Source: Paludibaculum sp.
Lineage (GTDB): Bacteria; Acidobacteriota; Terriglobia; Bryobacterales; Bryobacteraceae
Length of the DNA stretch: 64,000 nt
Direction of reading: 5' to 3'
Assembly (NCBI GenBank): GCA_029973955.1
Contig: JARKQJ010000135.1
Location: 1-64,000 of the forward strand
Below, piece by piece: positions 8,455 to 16,962 of this stretch (its first letter is position 1; every line of letters starts with the position of its first letter). A model generated the notes under the pieces. That model was not told the DNA's origin. It did no database searches and worked only from the letters and a program-made list of their open reading frames with translations. The translations under genes and the position numbers were made by a program.

Positions 8455-9759
8455 TTAGTGCTGCACCGGAACCGGGACGTTCAGCGGACCGAGCGCCTGG
8501 CCGGGTGCGGCGGACTTGGCGCCGGCGGCGGCCTGTGTGGTCTTGCCGGCCAGGACTTCAAGGCCCTTCTTGAGGATGGGGTCTTCCTTGGAGCGTTCGG
8601 CCGGCTTGGGCGCCGCGGGAGCCGGGGCGGCCGGCGCAGCGTCCTCGTCGTCGGGGACTTGGGGTTCGCTATCGGCCACGGCGAAAGCCGGGGTCACGGA
8701 GGTGTCCTGGATGGCCTTGCCCAGCGGCGAATAGTACTTGGCGACAGCCAGCAGAACGGCGCCGCCATCGTCGGTGGGAACGGCCTTGCGCAGAGCGGCA
8801 TCGCCGTAGGTCCGCTCGCCCACTACCTGGGCGCGCTGATTTTCCACCAGGGCGGCCGCGGCCACTTCGCCGGCGCCGGTGGTGCCACGATTGGTGAGCA
8901 CGACGAGCGGGCCTTTGAAGACGGCCTTCGCCGGATCGGCTTCGAAGACCTGTTTCTTGATCTTCTGGCCGGAGAGCGAGGCGATGGTGCCCTTTTCCAG
9001 GAAGAGGTTTGCCAGCGCGACACCCTCTTCGGGCGTGCTGATGGCGGAGTGGCGCAGGTCGAGCACCAATTTCTTGGCGCCGCTTCTGGCCAGCTTGGCG
9101 ACAGCGGCCTGCACTTCGGCGGTCTTGCCGGCGGTGAGGTCCTCGGCGGCGATATAGCCGGTTTCGGCGTCGAGCATCTTCGACTCGAGCGGCGGCGGGC
9201 TGAGCTTGGCGCGGGTGAGCGTGAACTTCTCGGGCTCGGGCTTGCGCAGGCGGAGGACGGTCAGCTCGACGGTGCTGCCTTCGTCGCCGTGCAGGACGAC
9301 ATCGGCGTAAGCCAGGGGCATGTCGCGCGTGGAGATTCCGTTGATGGCTTCGATGATGTCGCCGGTGGAGAGGCCGGCCTTATCGGCGGGCGAACCGGGG
9401 ATGGCGTCGACGACGCCGAGTTCGTAGCCGTACTTGCGGCTCAGGACGAGGCCGACGCCGGCCTTGGGATTCTCCTTGGTTTTCAGATACTGCTTGTACT
9501 GATCGGCGTTGAGGTAACTGGCAAAGGGGTCGATGGAGACGAGCAGGCCGTTGACGGCGCCGAGCGTCACGTTCTTCATGTCGGGCTCTTCGACGTAGTC
9601 GGCCTTGATCTTGGCGAAGACCTCGGTGAAGACGTTGATGTGCCGGTAGGGGTCGGAAGGATTGGACTCCGGGTTCTGTCCCAGCAAGGCTCCGGCGAGC
9701 AGCAGCGCCACGAGGCACGCCGAGAGACTCACCACTCCATACTTAAAGTTCTTGCTCAT
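8455..9759 (-). CDS. S41-family carboxy-terminal protease homologue, probably inactive
   Basis: The 434-residue product has an N-terminal membrane anchor or signal (residues 8-27), a CtpA-like helical region, a PDZ domain (about 100-180, with GVVDAIPGSPADKAGLSTGD) and an S41 core (about 190-370). In active family members the motif NxGSASASE supplies the serine, and a lysine lies 25 residues further on in GxKTFGKG. Here the motif reads NRGTTGAGE, with Gly 295 at the serine position, and GERTYGDAA, with Asp 320 at the lysine position. Both catalytic residues are therefore missing while the fold is retained. A binding or scaffold role is more likely than proteolysis. The proline/alanine-rich tail (about 375-434) is probably disordered. 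Confidence 0.88.
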   Translation of the reverse strand: MSKNFKYGVVSLSACLVALLLAGALLGQNPESNPSDPYRHINVFTEVFAKIKADYVEEPDMKNVTLGAVNGLLVSIDPFASYLNADQYKQYLKTKENPKAGVGLVLSRKYGYELGVVDAIPGSPADKAGLSTGDIIEAINGISTRDMPLAYADVVLHGDEGSTVELTVLRLRKPEPEKFTLTRAKLSPPPLESKMLDAETGYIAAEDLTAGKTAEVQAAVAKLARSGAKKLVLDLRHSAISTPEEGVALANLFLEKGTIASLSGQKIKKQVFEADPAKAVFKGPLVVLTNRGTTGAGEVAAAALVENQRAQVVGERTYGDAALRKAVPTDDGGAVLLAVAKYYSPLGKAIQDTSVTPAFAVADSEPQVPDDEDAAPAAPAPAAPKPAERSKEDPILKKGLEVLAGKTTQAAAGAKSAAPGQALGPLNVPVPVQH

Positions 9760-9898
9760 TCTAGTGTCGGCCCCTCCCGGGCCCCAGCTCGGATCGCGAA
9801 GTCACCGTCTACTGTCTCAAGTATATCAACGCCATCCAGGCCGCTCAGCAGTTCTTAGTATTAGTAGACGCGCGAAGGGGCGGAAGGGGTGCAGGCGG

Positions 9899-11011
9899 TT
9901 ATGGGGCGAGGCGGCAGAGGGGATCGCCGAGGAGGACGTTCATCCAGGAGAGGGCGGGGAGGGAGGCGTAGTAGCTTTCGACCAAGGTCATTCCTTTGAG
10001 GTAGTTGGGGAAGAGGATCTGGGGCCGTGGGGTGAAGTGGAGGTAGGGCTCGTAGACGTGGCCGGTGGCGGCGGTGGCGCCGAATCGAAGCCAGTCGGCC
10101 GAGAGGGACTGCGGAGATCCGGCGAACTGCGACGCGAGGATCTTCCAGGAGCCGAGTTGCCAATCGGCGGGCGGTTCGCGCAGGGTGCGGGCGTCGGTGG
10201 AGACGAACTCGGTGACGACGGCGCCGGGGAGGAACTCGAAGTTGACGTTGCGCTGCTTGCGGTTGGGATCGTTGGAGCCCCAGGAGGCGTAGCCGATGAC
10301 GGATTTGGCGCCCAACAGAACGGTGGTGGATTCCTCAAGCAGGACGCGGGAGCGGGGGAGGAGGTGCGCGGCGGAGAGGAGCCAGAGATCGCCGTCTTCC
10401 AAGCCGTTGGACTTGAGATCGAAGACGACCACGCCGCGGTTGCGGGCCTGCGTGGCGCGATCGATCATGGCGCGGATGTCGGCGAAGTTGTAGGCGGCGA
10501 GGCGGGCGACGAGGTAGATGGGGCAGGCGGGATGGGCGAAGGGCGTGTCCTTGGAGTAATAAGGATTGGGCCGGACGCCGGGGAGCGGGTAGGAGGCGCC
10601 TTGGAGGGTGAGGTAGAGGAGGGAGAGTTCGGAGTCGACGGAAGCGGCGTCGGTGGAGGGGCCGCCCGGGGAGGGATTGGACGCGCTGATCTTGAGAGGC
10701 ATGCCGGCGGTGGTGACGAGGACGAGGATGCGGTCCTGCCAGCCTTTGCGGCGAAGAAAGGCGGCGACGGGCGCGGCGATCTGCTGCTGATAGGTTTGCC
10801 GGTTGATCTCCTCATTGTTGGACATGGGGAGGAGCAGGACCTGGCTGGCCGGGATGGAGCGGGCGCGGGCGTAGTATTCGGTGACAGAGCGGGAGAGCGG
10901 AGAGTTGGCATTGCCGAGGAGCAGGACCTGGTCGGGGCCGATGGCCGAGGCAGTGGCGGCGAGCAGGACCCAGAGCGCGGCCAGAGGAAAACTCCGGAGG
11001 CGAATCATCAT
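9899..11011 (-). CDS. TIGR03790-family exported protein
   Basis: The 370-residue product has a signal peptide (about 1-23, ending ATASA) and then IGPDQVLLLGNANSPLSRSVTEYYARAR. It also has RILVLVTTAGMPLKI and a C-terminal YVEPYLHFTP-like stretch (YEPYLHFTPRPQIL). These match the TIGR03790 family as I recall it. Its function is unknown, and I recall that it occurs mainly in genomes that carry exosortase. It is divergently arranged with the LysR regulator, the two starts being 79 bp apart. A gap of 139 bp with no evident gene separates it from the S41 homologue downstream. Confidence 0.75.
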   Translation of the reverse strand: MMIRLRSFPLAALWVLLAATASAIGPDQVLLLGNANSPLSRSVTEYYARARSIPASQVLLLPMSNNEEINRQTYQQQIAAPVAAFLRRKGWQDRILVLVTTAGMPLKISASNPSPGGPSTDAASVDSELSLLYLTLQGASYPLPGVRPNPYYSKDTPFAHPACPIYLVARLAAYNFADIRAMIDRATQARNRGVVVFDLKSNGLEDGDLWLLSAAHLLPRSRVLLEESTTVLLGAKSVIGYASWGSNDPNRKQRNVNFEFLPGAVVTEFVSTDARTLREPPADWQLGSWKILASQFAGSPQSLSADWLRFGATAATGHVYEPYLHFTPRPQILFPNYLKGMTLVESYYASLPALSWMNVLLGDPLCRLAP

Positions 11012-11090
11012 GCCGATGGTAATATATGAGGGAGTTCAGCGGTCAGCCCGAGAGCCTGAACTTGTGGCCGCCTCCGTAGCCGTCCCTGCC

Positions 11091-11993
11091 ATGGATCTGG
11101 ACCAACTACATACATTCCTGGAGATCGTCCGGCTGAAGAGTTTCTCCAAGGCCGCGCAGACCTGCTTCCGGACGCAGCCGGCGATCAGTGCGCAGATCCG
11201 GCAACTGGAGCAGGAGCTGAACACTTCGCTGTTCGAACGCCTGGGCACGCGCATTCAATTGACGCCGGCGGGGCGGATTCTGTGCGAGTACGCGGAGCAG
11301 ATTCTGGATTTACGGCGGCAGGCGCAGGATTCGATCAACGAGTTGGACCGGGTGCCGCGGGGAGAGCTGGTGATCGCGGCGAACGAAGCCACCTGCGTGT
11401 ACGTGCTGCCGACGGTGTTTTCGAGCTTCAAGAAGAGATTTCCGAACGTGCAGCTGCTGGTGGACCGCAGCTATGGGCGGCACGTGGTGGAAGCGGTGCT
11501 GGACAACCTGGCCGATTTCGGCTTCACGCAGTTGCCGGTGCAGGAGAAGCGGCTGCAGGTGGTGCCGGTGCACACGGACGAGATCAAGCTGCTGGCGCCG
11601 GCGGACCATCCGCTGGCGGCGATGGAGAGTGTGCTGCCGCAGGATCTGCTGTCGTACCCGCTGCTGCTGCCGAAGGGCGGCACGACGCGGACGAGGCTGA
11701 ACGGCTGGCTGGAAGGCGTGGAAGACCGCATCCAGATCTCGATGGAGTTGGACTCGACGGAGATGATCAAGCGGTTTGTGCTGGCGGGCATGGGCATCTC
11801 GTTCATGGCGGCGTCGCACTTTGAAGAACAGGTGGCGGCGGGGCAGTTTGTGGCGGTGACGCTGGCGCCGGAGCCGCTGATCCGGAGGCTGGGCCTGGTG
11901 TACCGCAAGGACAAGGCGCTGTCGAAGGCGGGGCTGGGGTTCATTGAAAGCGTGATGGTACGGGCCGCGGGGCCGGTGGCGGTGGAGCGATGA
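11091..11993 (+). CDS. LysR-family transcriptional regulator
   Basis: The 300-residue product has an N-terminal winged helix-turn-helix (residues 1-60, MDLDQLHTFLEIVRLKSFSK with QPAISAQIRQLEQEL) and a two-lobed periplasmic-binding-like effector domain (about 90-295). I chose the ATG at 11091 because family members begin at this MDLDQL position, although no good ribosome binding site precedes it; longer in-frame starts add sequence unlike the family. LysR proteins often control the divergent neighbour, here the TIGR03790 gene. The effector is unknown. A 4-base ATGA overlap joins it to the next gene. Confidence 0.9.
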   Translation: MDLDQLHTFLEIVRLKSFSKAAQTCFRTQPAISAQIRQLEQELNTSLFERLGTRIQLTPAGRILCEYAEQILDLRRQAQDSINELDRVPRGELVIAANEATCVYVLPTVFSSFKKRFPNVQLLVDRSYGRHVVEAVLDNLADFGFTQLPVQEKRLQVVPVHTDEIKLLAPADHPLAAMESVLPQDLLSYPLLLPKGGTTRTRLNGWLEGVEDRIQISMELDSTEMIKRFVLAGMGISFMAASHFEEQVAAGQFVAVTLAPEPLIRRLGLVYRKDKALSKAGLGFIESVMVRAAGPVAVER

Positions 11994-12337
11994 ACAAGCG
12001 GGGCAAGCCGGAGATCTATCAGTATCAGACCATTCTTGCGTCGACGCGCAAGGGCACGGAGTTGTTCGACGCGCTGGAAGAGATGCCCACGGTGATGCGG
12101 GCGACCTGCGTGAAGGCGTTGGACCATCCGGAAGCGGCGACGTTCGTGATAGCGGACCGCGAGGGCCTGGCGGCCTGGAAGGCGGCGCTAGAGCAGAACC
12201 GGAGAGAGGCCGCCGGCGTGGCGGCGGCGCAGCCGGCCGCGGCGCCGGCGCGGCCCGAACGGTGGAAGTGGACGGCCGGCGTGGGCGCGGGCCTGCTGGG
12301 CGCTTTGTCGCTGCTGGCATACTGGCTGCTGCGGTAA
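11990..12337 (+). CDS. Small tail-anchored protein of unknown function
   Basis: The 115-residue product has a charged soluble part (residues 1-88), an Ala/Pro-rich linker (about 70-88) and a single C-terminal transmembrane helix (about 92-114), so it looks tail-anchored in the inner membrane. Its start codon overlaps the LysR stop codon in an ATGA, which indicates translational coupling. I do not recognise the family. Similar short open frames downstream of regulators can be accessory factors, but nothing here shows what it does. Confidence 0.65.
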   Translation: MNKRGKPEIYQYQTILASTRKGTELFDALEEMPTVMRATCVKALDHPEAATFVIADREGLAAWKAALEQNRREAAGVAAAQPAAAPARPERWKWTAGVGAGLLGALSLLAYWLLR

Positions 12338-12395
12338 GCCCACCTGTTTTCAAACTGACATTCAAACCGGCAGCCATTCCGAACGATAAGTGGGC

Positions 12396-12848
12396 ATGGA
12401 TCGCCGCGAGTCTCCCCGCATTCGGGTGCGCTTGCCCGGGACGCTGACCGTTCTGGCGACAGGCGCGGAGAACCCTTCCGACGAGCGTTCACAGCCGGTG
12501 CTGGTGAACGCGCTATCCGGCAACGGCGCCAGCGTGCAGATGGATGTGCCGCTGCGGGTGGGCGCGCTGGTAAAACTGGTGGTGGAAGACGACCTCTTCC
12601 TGGGCGAAGTGGTGCACTGTGGAGCCGATGAGGGCGGCTATCTGGTGGGGTTGCATCTGGATTGCGCGCTGGCGTCGCTGAGCGGAATCCGGCGGCTGAT
12701 GCTGGCCTTGTTTCGGGAAGGAAGCGGCGGGGATCAGGAGATCAGGCCGCGAGAATCTCCACTACCGGAGGACCGCAGCGTGTCAGTCGAAATTTCGATC
12801 TCAGGCGGCGCCCAAGCTACGGAGGCCCAGCAAGAGCGAAAGAACTAG
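12396..12848 (+). CDS. PilZ-domain protein, possible c-di-GMP receptor
   Basis: The 150-residue product starts MDRRESPRIRVRLP, giving the arginine-rich RRxxPRxR signature of PilZ domains. The second signature (D/N)xSxxG appears as NALSGNGASV. A beta-barrel core follows, to about residue 110, and then a probably disordered acidic tail. PilZ proteins bind cyclic di-GMP and pass the signal on to motility, exopolysaccharide or secretion machinery. A GTG two codons upstream (12390) is an alternative start. The last 48 bases overlap a possible small gene on the other strand. Confidence 0.82.
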   Translation: MDRRESPRIRVRLPGTLTVLATGAENPSDERSQPVLVNALSGNGASVQMDVPLRVGALVKLVVEDDLFLGEVVHCGADEGGYLVGLHLDCALASLSGIRRLMLALFREGSGGDQEIRPRESPLPEDRSVSVEISISGGAQATEAQQERKN

Positions 12849-12944
12849 CGCGGTGGTCAGCATGACCAGCAGCGCCCATCCGAGCCTGTGGGTTCTGCGG
12901 CTGTGTCTGAGATCCCTACCAAGAAGGACTCTCATCTTCTTCAT
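12801..12944 (-). CDS. Possible 47-residue single-pass membrane protein
   Basis: The minus strand reads ATG at 12944 to TGA at 12801. The product has a positively charged N-terminus (MKKMRVLLGRDLRHSRR), one hydrophobic helix (WALLVMLTTALVLSLLLGL) and a short polar end. An AAGGGGAG purine run lies just upstream of the start. The topology is what one expects of a small inner-membrane protein, and the stretch would otherwise be an unusually long gap. It overlaps the last 48 bases of the PilZ gene. No homology is known to me, so the call rests on composition and signals only. Confidence 0.4.
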   Translation of the reverse strand: MKKMRVLLGRDLRHSRRTHRLGWALLVMLTTALVLSLLLGLRSLGAA

Positions 12945-13102
12945 TCTCCCCTTGATCTTGACTTGGAAGCAGTGTAACAGAATTGCAACAATTTGGCTAT
13001 CCCCCGTCTTTGGAATGGGATGAATGGGGGGCGAAAGAAGGAAGAGTGGAGCCTGAGAACCGACTCCTCACGAGCACTGAAACGCGCTATATTACCACTC
13101 AG

Positions 13103-13984
13103 ATGAGAAAGAGAATCGCGGTATTTGGCTGTGGCGGACAACTGGGCGTGGAGTTGTGCCGGGAGTTCAACCAGCGAGGCTGCTCGGTGGCTGGATGGGA
13201 TCGTTCGCAAGTGGACATCACCTCCCCTCAGACAGTGGAGCAGGCCATTGCGTCCTTCGACCCGGAAGTGGTGTTGAACGCCGCCGCATACAACCAGGTG
13301 GACGTAGCGGAGAGCGAGCCGGTTGCGGCGTATCAAGTGAACGCATTGGCGGTGCGGAATCTGGCGCTGGCGTGCCGGCAGAGCGGTGCGGAACTGGTGC
13401 ACTTCTCGACGGATTACGTCTTTGACGGCAAGGCGGGACGGCCCTACACGGAAGAGGACGCGACGCATCCGCTGGGCGCGTACGCGGTATCGAAGCTGGC
13501 CGGGGAGCTCTACGCGCAGGCGTATCTGTCGAAGCTATTGATCGTGCGGACTTCGGGCGTCTTCGGACTGGGGGCGCTGCAGACGCCGAGGGGCAACTTC
13601 ATCGAGCTGATGCTGCGGCTGGCGTCGGAAGGCAAGCAGATCCGGGTGGTGGAAGACCACATTGGGAGTCCGACGTATGCGCCGCTGCTGGCGGCGCGGA
13701 CGGCGGACCTGGTGGAGCGCGGGGTGACGGGGGTGGTGCACTGCGGTGGCGGATGCGCCGTGGGCTGGCACAGATTCGCGCAGATGGTATTTGAAGAGGC
13801 CGGGTTGAAGCCGGATCTGCGGTCGACGACAGACCGGGAATACCGGACGCCGGCGCGGCGTCCGAAGTATTCGGCGCTTTCGAATTCAAAGATGGAGTCT
13901 TTGGGGCTGGAAGCGATGCCGGCGCTGGAGATTACCTTGCGGAGCTATCTGCAACTGCGGGCGCGGCAACTGGCGAAGGTTTAG
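13103..13984 (+). CDS. rfbD: dTDP-4-dehydrorhamnose reductase family protein (RmlD-like)
   Basis: The 293-residue product is an extended short-chain dehydrogenase. It has the NADPH-binding motif FGCGGQLGVEL, the NAAAYNQVDVAESEP stretch typical of RmlD, the STDYVFDG motif, and a Tyr-x3-Lys catalytic pair (YAVSKLAGE). RmlD carries out the last step of dTDP-L-rhamnose synthesis. No rmlA, rmlB or rmlC genes are adjacent, so the exact substrate is inferred from sequence resemblance alone. The start at 13103 directly precedes the Rossmann strand (MRKRIAVFGCGG). Confidence 0.85.
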   Translation: MRKRIAVFGCGGQLGVELCREFNQRGCSVAGWDRSQVDITSPQTVEQAIASFDPEVVLNAAAYNQVDVAESEPVAAYQVNALAVRNLALACRQSGAELVHFSTDYVFDGKAGRPYTEEDATHPLGAYAVSKLAGELYAQAYLSKLLIVRTSGVFGLGALQTPRGNFIELMLRLASEGKQIRVVEDHIGSPTYAPLLAARTADLVERGVTGVVHCGGGCAVGWHRFAQMVFEEAGLKPDLRSTTDREYRTPARRPKYSALSNSKMESLGLEAMPALEITLRSYLQLRARQLAKV

Positions 13985-14022
13985 ATCTTCTGGTAATGTA
14001 GATGCCCTGGGAGGCCTGGGCC

Positions 14023-14556
14023 ATGTTGAAGAAGATTCTGATCGGAATCGCAATAGTGATCGTATTGCTGGTGGGTGCGATCATCGCGCAGCCGGACACA
14101 TACAAAGTGACGCGAAGCGCGACGATGGCGGCACAGCCGGAGGCGGTATTTGCGCAGGTGAACGATTTCAGGAAGTGGGCGGCGTGGTCGCCCTGGGCGA
14201 AGCTGGATCCGCGGATGAAAGAGACGTTCACGGGTCCGGAGGCGGGGCAGGGATCGGTGTACGACTGGGCGGGGGACAAGAACGTGGGCAAGGGGCGGAT
14301 GACGATTCTGGAGAGCAAGGCGGCGGAGCTGGTGCGGATCAAGCTGGAGTTCATCGAGCCGTTTGCGGACGTGGCGGACACGCGCTTCCGTTTTTCGCCG
14401 GACGGCGTGGGGACAAGAGTGGAGTGGGAGATGGCGGGGAACAACAACTTTCTGTCGAAGGCGATGTGTCTGTTCATGGGGGGGATGGACAAGATGATCG
14501 GGCCGGATTTCGAAAAGGGCCTGGCACAGTTGAAGGCGGCGGCGGAGAAGAAGTAG
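14023..14556 (+). CDS. SRPBCC-family (polyketide cyclase-like) membrane-anchored protein
   Basis: The 177-residue product has one N-terminal transmembrane helix (about 4-22) and then an SRPBCC helix-grip domain, recognisable from VFAQVNDFRKWAAWSPWAKLDP and the closing amphipathic helix DFEKGLAQLKAAAE. These domains bind hydrophobic ligands. I chose the ATG at 14023 because GGGAGG lies at 14009-14014 with suitable spacing. The upstream ATG at 14002 would add a short segment with no ribosome binding site. It lies between rfbD and polA on the same strand. Ligand unknown. Confidence 0.8.
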   Translation: MLKKILIGIAIVIVLLVGAIIAQPDTYKVTRSATMAAQPEAVFAQVNDFRKWAAWSPWAKLDPRMKETFTGPEAGQGSVYDWAGDKNVGKGRMTILESKAAELVRIKLEFIEPFADVADTRFRFSPDGVGTRVEWEMAGNNNFLSKAMCLFMGGMDKMIGPDFEKGLAQLKAAAEKK

Positions 14557-14598
14557 CGGGCACGCCGGCGGGCGGCACGGGTCTGCCACAATCAAGCT

Positions 14599-16962
14599 AT
14601 GCCGCGTCTGCTGCTGATCGACTCGTTCAACCTGATTTTCCGGGCGTTTCACGCGCGGCAGCGGATGAATGCCGCTCCGATGCGGACGTCGCGGGGCACC
14701 TCCACCGAAGCGATCTACATCTTCCACAACATGGTGCGGAAGCTGCGGAAGCAGTACGCGCCGGAGTACCTGGCGGCGGTGTTCGAGAGCGAAGGGCCGA
14801 CGTTCCGGGAACAGCAGTTCGAGGCGTACAAGGCGAACCGCTCAGAGACGCCGCCGGAGCTGGTGGAGCAGATTCCGGCGATCTCGCGGATGCTGGAGGC
14901 GATGCGGGTGCCGGTGCTGCAGGCGCCGGGGTATGAGGCGGACGATGTAATTGGGACGGTAGCGCGGAAGGCGGCGGCGGAGGGCGTGGAGGTGTGGATC
15001 GTCTCCAGCGACAAAGACATGCTGCAACTGGTGGGCGGACATGTGCGGATGCTGGACATGATGAAGAACGACACGCTGTACGATGCGGAGAAGGTGCGCG
15101 AGTTCAAGGGCGTGCCGCCGGAGCGGATCGCGGATCTGCTGGCGTTGACGGGCGATTCGGTGGACAACATTCCGGGGGCGCCGGGGATCGGCGACAAGGG
15201 GGCGGTGCAACTGCTGGAGCAGTTCGGATCGTTGGCGGAGCTGCTGGACCGGGCGGAGGAGGTGCAGCGGAAGGCGTACCGGGAGAGTCTGCAGAACCAC
15301 CGGGAGCAGATCGAGCTGAGCCTGAAGCTGGCGACGATCGAGACGGATGTGCCGGTGGAGTACCGCCTGGAGAGCCTGGCGGTGAGCGAGCCGGAGCGGG
15401 AGACGCTGGCGGCGTTCTACCGCGAGTATGAGTTCTTCTCGTTTCTGAAGGAACTGGGGCTGGCGGCGGATGTTCCGGCGGCAGAGCCCGCGGCGGCGGA
15501 AGACAGCGCACCGGAGCCGGATACAGAGGTGGTGTACGACTGGAAGGCCAGCGGGGCCGAGGGGCACGGCAAACCGGTGGAGGACGTGCTGCTGTATGCG
15601 TTTCTGGTGCTGGCCGACCCGTCGGCGTGCGCGCTGGACTCGCTGATCGCGCGCTACCTGGAGCGGCCGGGCACGACGCAGGAAGAGACGCTGCGGGCGC
15701 TGGCGCGGAAGCTGCGGCCGATGATCACGCCGGAGTTCCGGCGGATCTACGACGAGCTGGATCTGCCGGCGATGCCGGTGCTGGCGCGAATGGAGCGGAC
15801 GGGGATCCGGATCGAGACGACGCAACTGGCGGAGCTGTCGAAGCGGATGGAGAGCGAGATCGGCGGGCTGACGGAGGAGATCTTCGCGCTGGCGGGCAAG
15901 CCGTTCAACATCAACTCGCCGAAACAGTTGGGCGAGATTCTGTTTGAAGACCTGAAGCTGCCGGCACAGGGCAAGACGGGCAAGACGAAGGCGTATTCGA
16001 CGGCGGCGGACGTGCTGGAGGCGCTGGCGGAGAAGCATCCGATCGCGCAGAAGATCCTCGACTATCGGCAGCTGGCGAAGCTGAAGGGCACGTATGTGGA
16101 CGCGCTGCCGGCGCTGATTTCGCCGGAGGACGGGCGGATCCACACGACGTTCAATCCGGCGGGGGCGGCGACGGGGCGGCTGTCGTCGTCGAATCCGAAT
16201 CTGCAGAATATTCCGGTGCGGACGGAGCTGGGGCGGGAGATCCGGGCGGCGTTTGTGCCGGAGCCGGGTTGGGTGCTGGTGGTGGCGGACTATTCGCAGA
16301 TCGAGCTGCGGCTGCTGGCGCATTTTTCGGGCGACCCGGTGCTGACGGGCGCGTTCCGGAACAACGAGGACATTCACACGCGGACGGCGTCGGAAGTGAA
16401 CGGTGTGCCGCCGCTGATGGTGACGCCGGAGATGCGGCGGGCGGCGAAGGCGGTGAATTTCGGGATCGTATACGGGCAGAGCGCGTTCGGGCTGTCGCAG
16501 CAGTTGGGGATTCCGCGGGAGGAAGCGGAGCGGTATATCCGCGAGTACTTCCTGCGGTATGAGGGCGTGAAGAAGTGGATTGCGGCGACGATCGAGGAGA
16601 CGCGGGAGAAGGGCTACACGCTGACGCTGGCGGGGCGGCGGCGGCCGATTCCGGACATCGGCGCGAAGAACCCGAATGTGCGGGCGTTCGCGGAGCGGAC
16701 GGCGGTGAACACGCCGCTGCAAGGGACGGCGGCGGATCTGATCAAAGCGGCGATGATCCGGATCGACGCGGCGCTGCTGAAAGAGGGCATGCGGGGGCGG
16801 ATGCTGCTGCAGGTGCACGACGAACTGGTGTTCGAATGCCCGCGGGAGGAGATGGGCGAGCTGAGCAAGCTGGTGAAGCAGACGATGGAAGGGGTGGCGC
16901 AGTTGAAGGTGCCTTTGCTGGCCGAGGTGGGGCACGGGGGCAAGTGGCGCGACGCCAAATGA
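14599..16962 (+). CDS. polA: DNA polymerase I with a strongly reduced 3'-5' exonuclease domain
   Basis: The 787-residue product carries out gap filling and primer removal. The 5'-3' nuclease domain (about 1-290) has the acidic motifs LLLIDSFNLIFRAFHA, GYEADDVIGT, SSDKDMLQLV and the helix-hairpin-helix GIGDKGAVQLL. The polymerase domain (about 385-787) has motif A VVADYSQIELRLLAHFSGD (near 562), motif B RRAAKAVNFGIVYGQ (near 613) and motif C QVHDELVFE (near 736). Only about 95 residues lie between them, with no recognisable DEDD exonuclease motifs, so it should lack proofreading. Its stop overlaps the start of the next gene in ATGA. Confidence 0.97.
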   Translation: MPRLLLIDSFNLIFRAFHARQRMNAAPMRTSRGTSTEAIYIFHNMVRKLRKQYAPEYLAAVFESEGPTFREQQFEAYKANRSETPPELVEQIPAISRMLEAMRVPVLQAPGYEADDVIGTVARKAAAEGVEVWIVSSDKDMLQLVGGHVRMLDMMKNDTLYDAEKVREFKGVPPERIADLLALTGDSVDNIPGAPGIGDKGAVQLLEQFGSLAELLDRAEEVQRKAYRESLQNHREQIELSLKLATIETDVPVEYRLESLAVSEPERETLAAFYREYEFFSFLKELGLAADVPAAEPAAAEDSAPEPDTEVVYDWKASGAEGHGKPVEDVLLYAFLVLADPSACALDSLIARYLERPGTTQEETLRALARKLRPMITPEFRRIYDELDLPAMPVLARMERTGIRIETTQLAELSKRMESEIGGLTEEIFALAGKPFNINSPKQLGEILFEDLKLPAQGKTGKTKAYSTAADVLEALAEKHPIAQKILDYRQLAKLKGTYVDALPALISPEDGRIHTTFNPAGAATGRLSSSNPNLQNIPVRTELGREIRAAFVPEPGWVLVVADYSQIELRLLAHFSGDPVLTGAFRNNEDIHTRTASEVNGVPPLMVTPEMRRAAKAVNFGIVYGQSAFGLSQQLGIPREEAERYIREYFLRYEGVKKWIAATIEETREKGYTLTLAGRRRPIPDIGAKNPNVRAFAERTAVNTPLQGTAADLIKAAMIRIDAALLKEGMRGRMLLQVHDELVFECPREEMGELSKLVKQTMEGVAQLKVPLLAEVGHGGKWRDAK

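Noticed and set aside
14842..16935. A long open frame of about 700 codons on the minus strand opposite polA
   Set aside because: It is the codon-position shadow of a very GC-rich gene. Its translation is dominated by Arg, His, Pro and Gln with no motif, and polA is certain.
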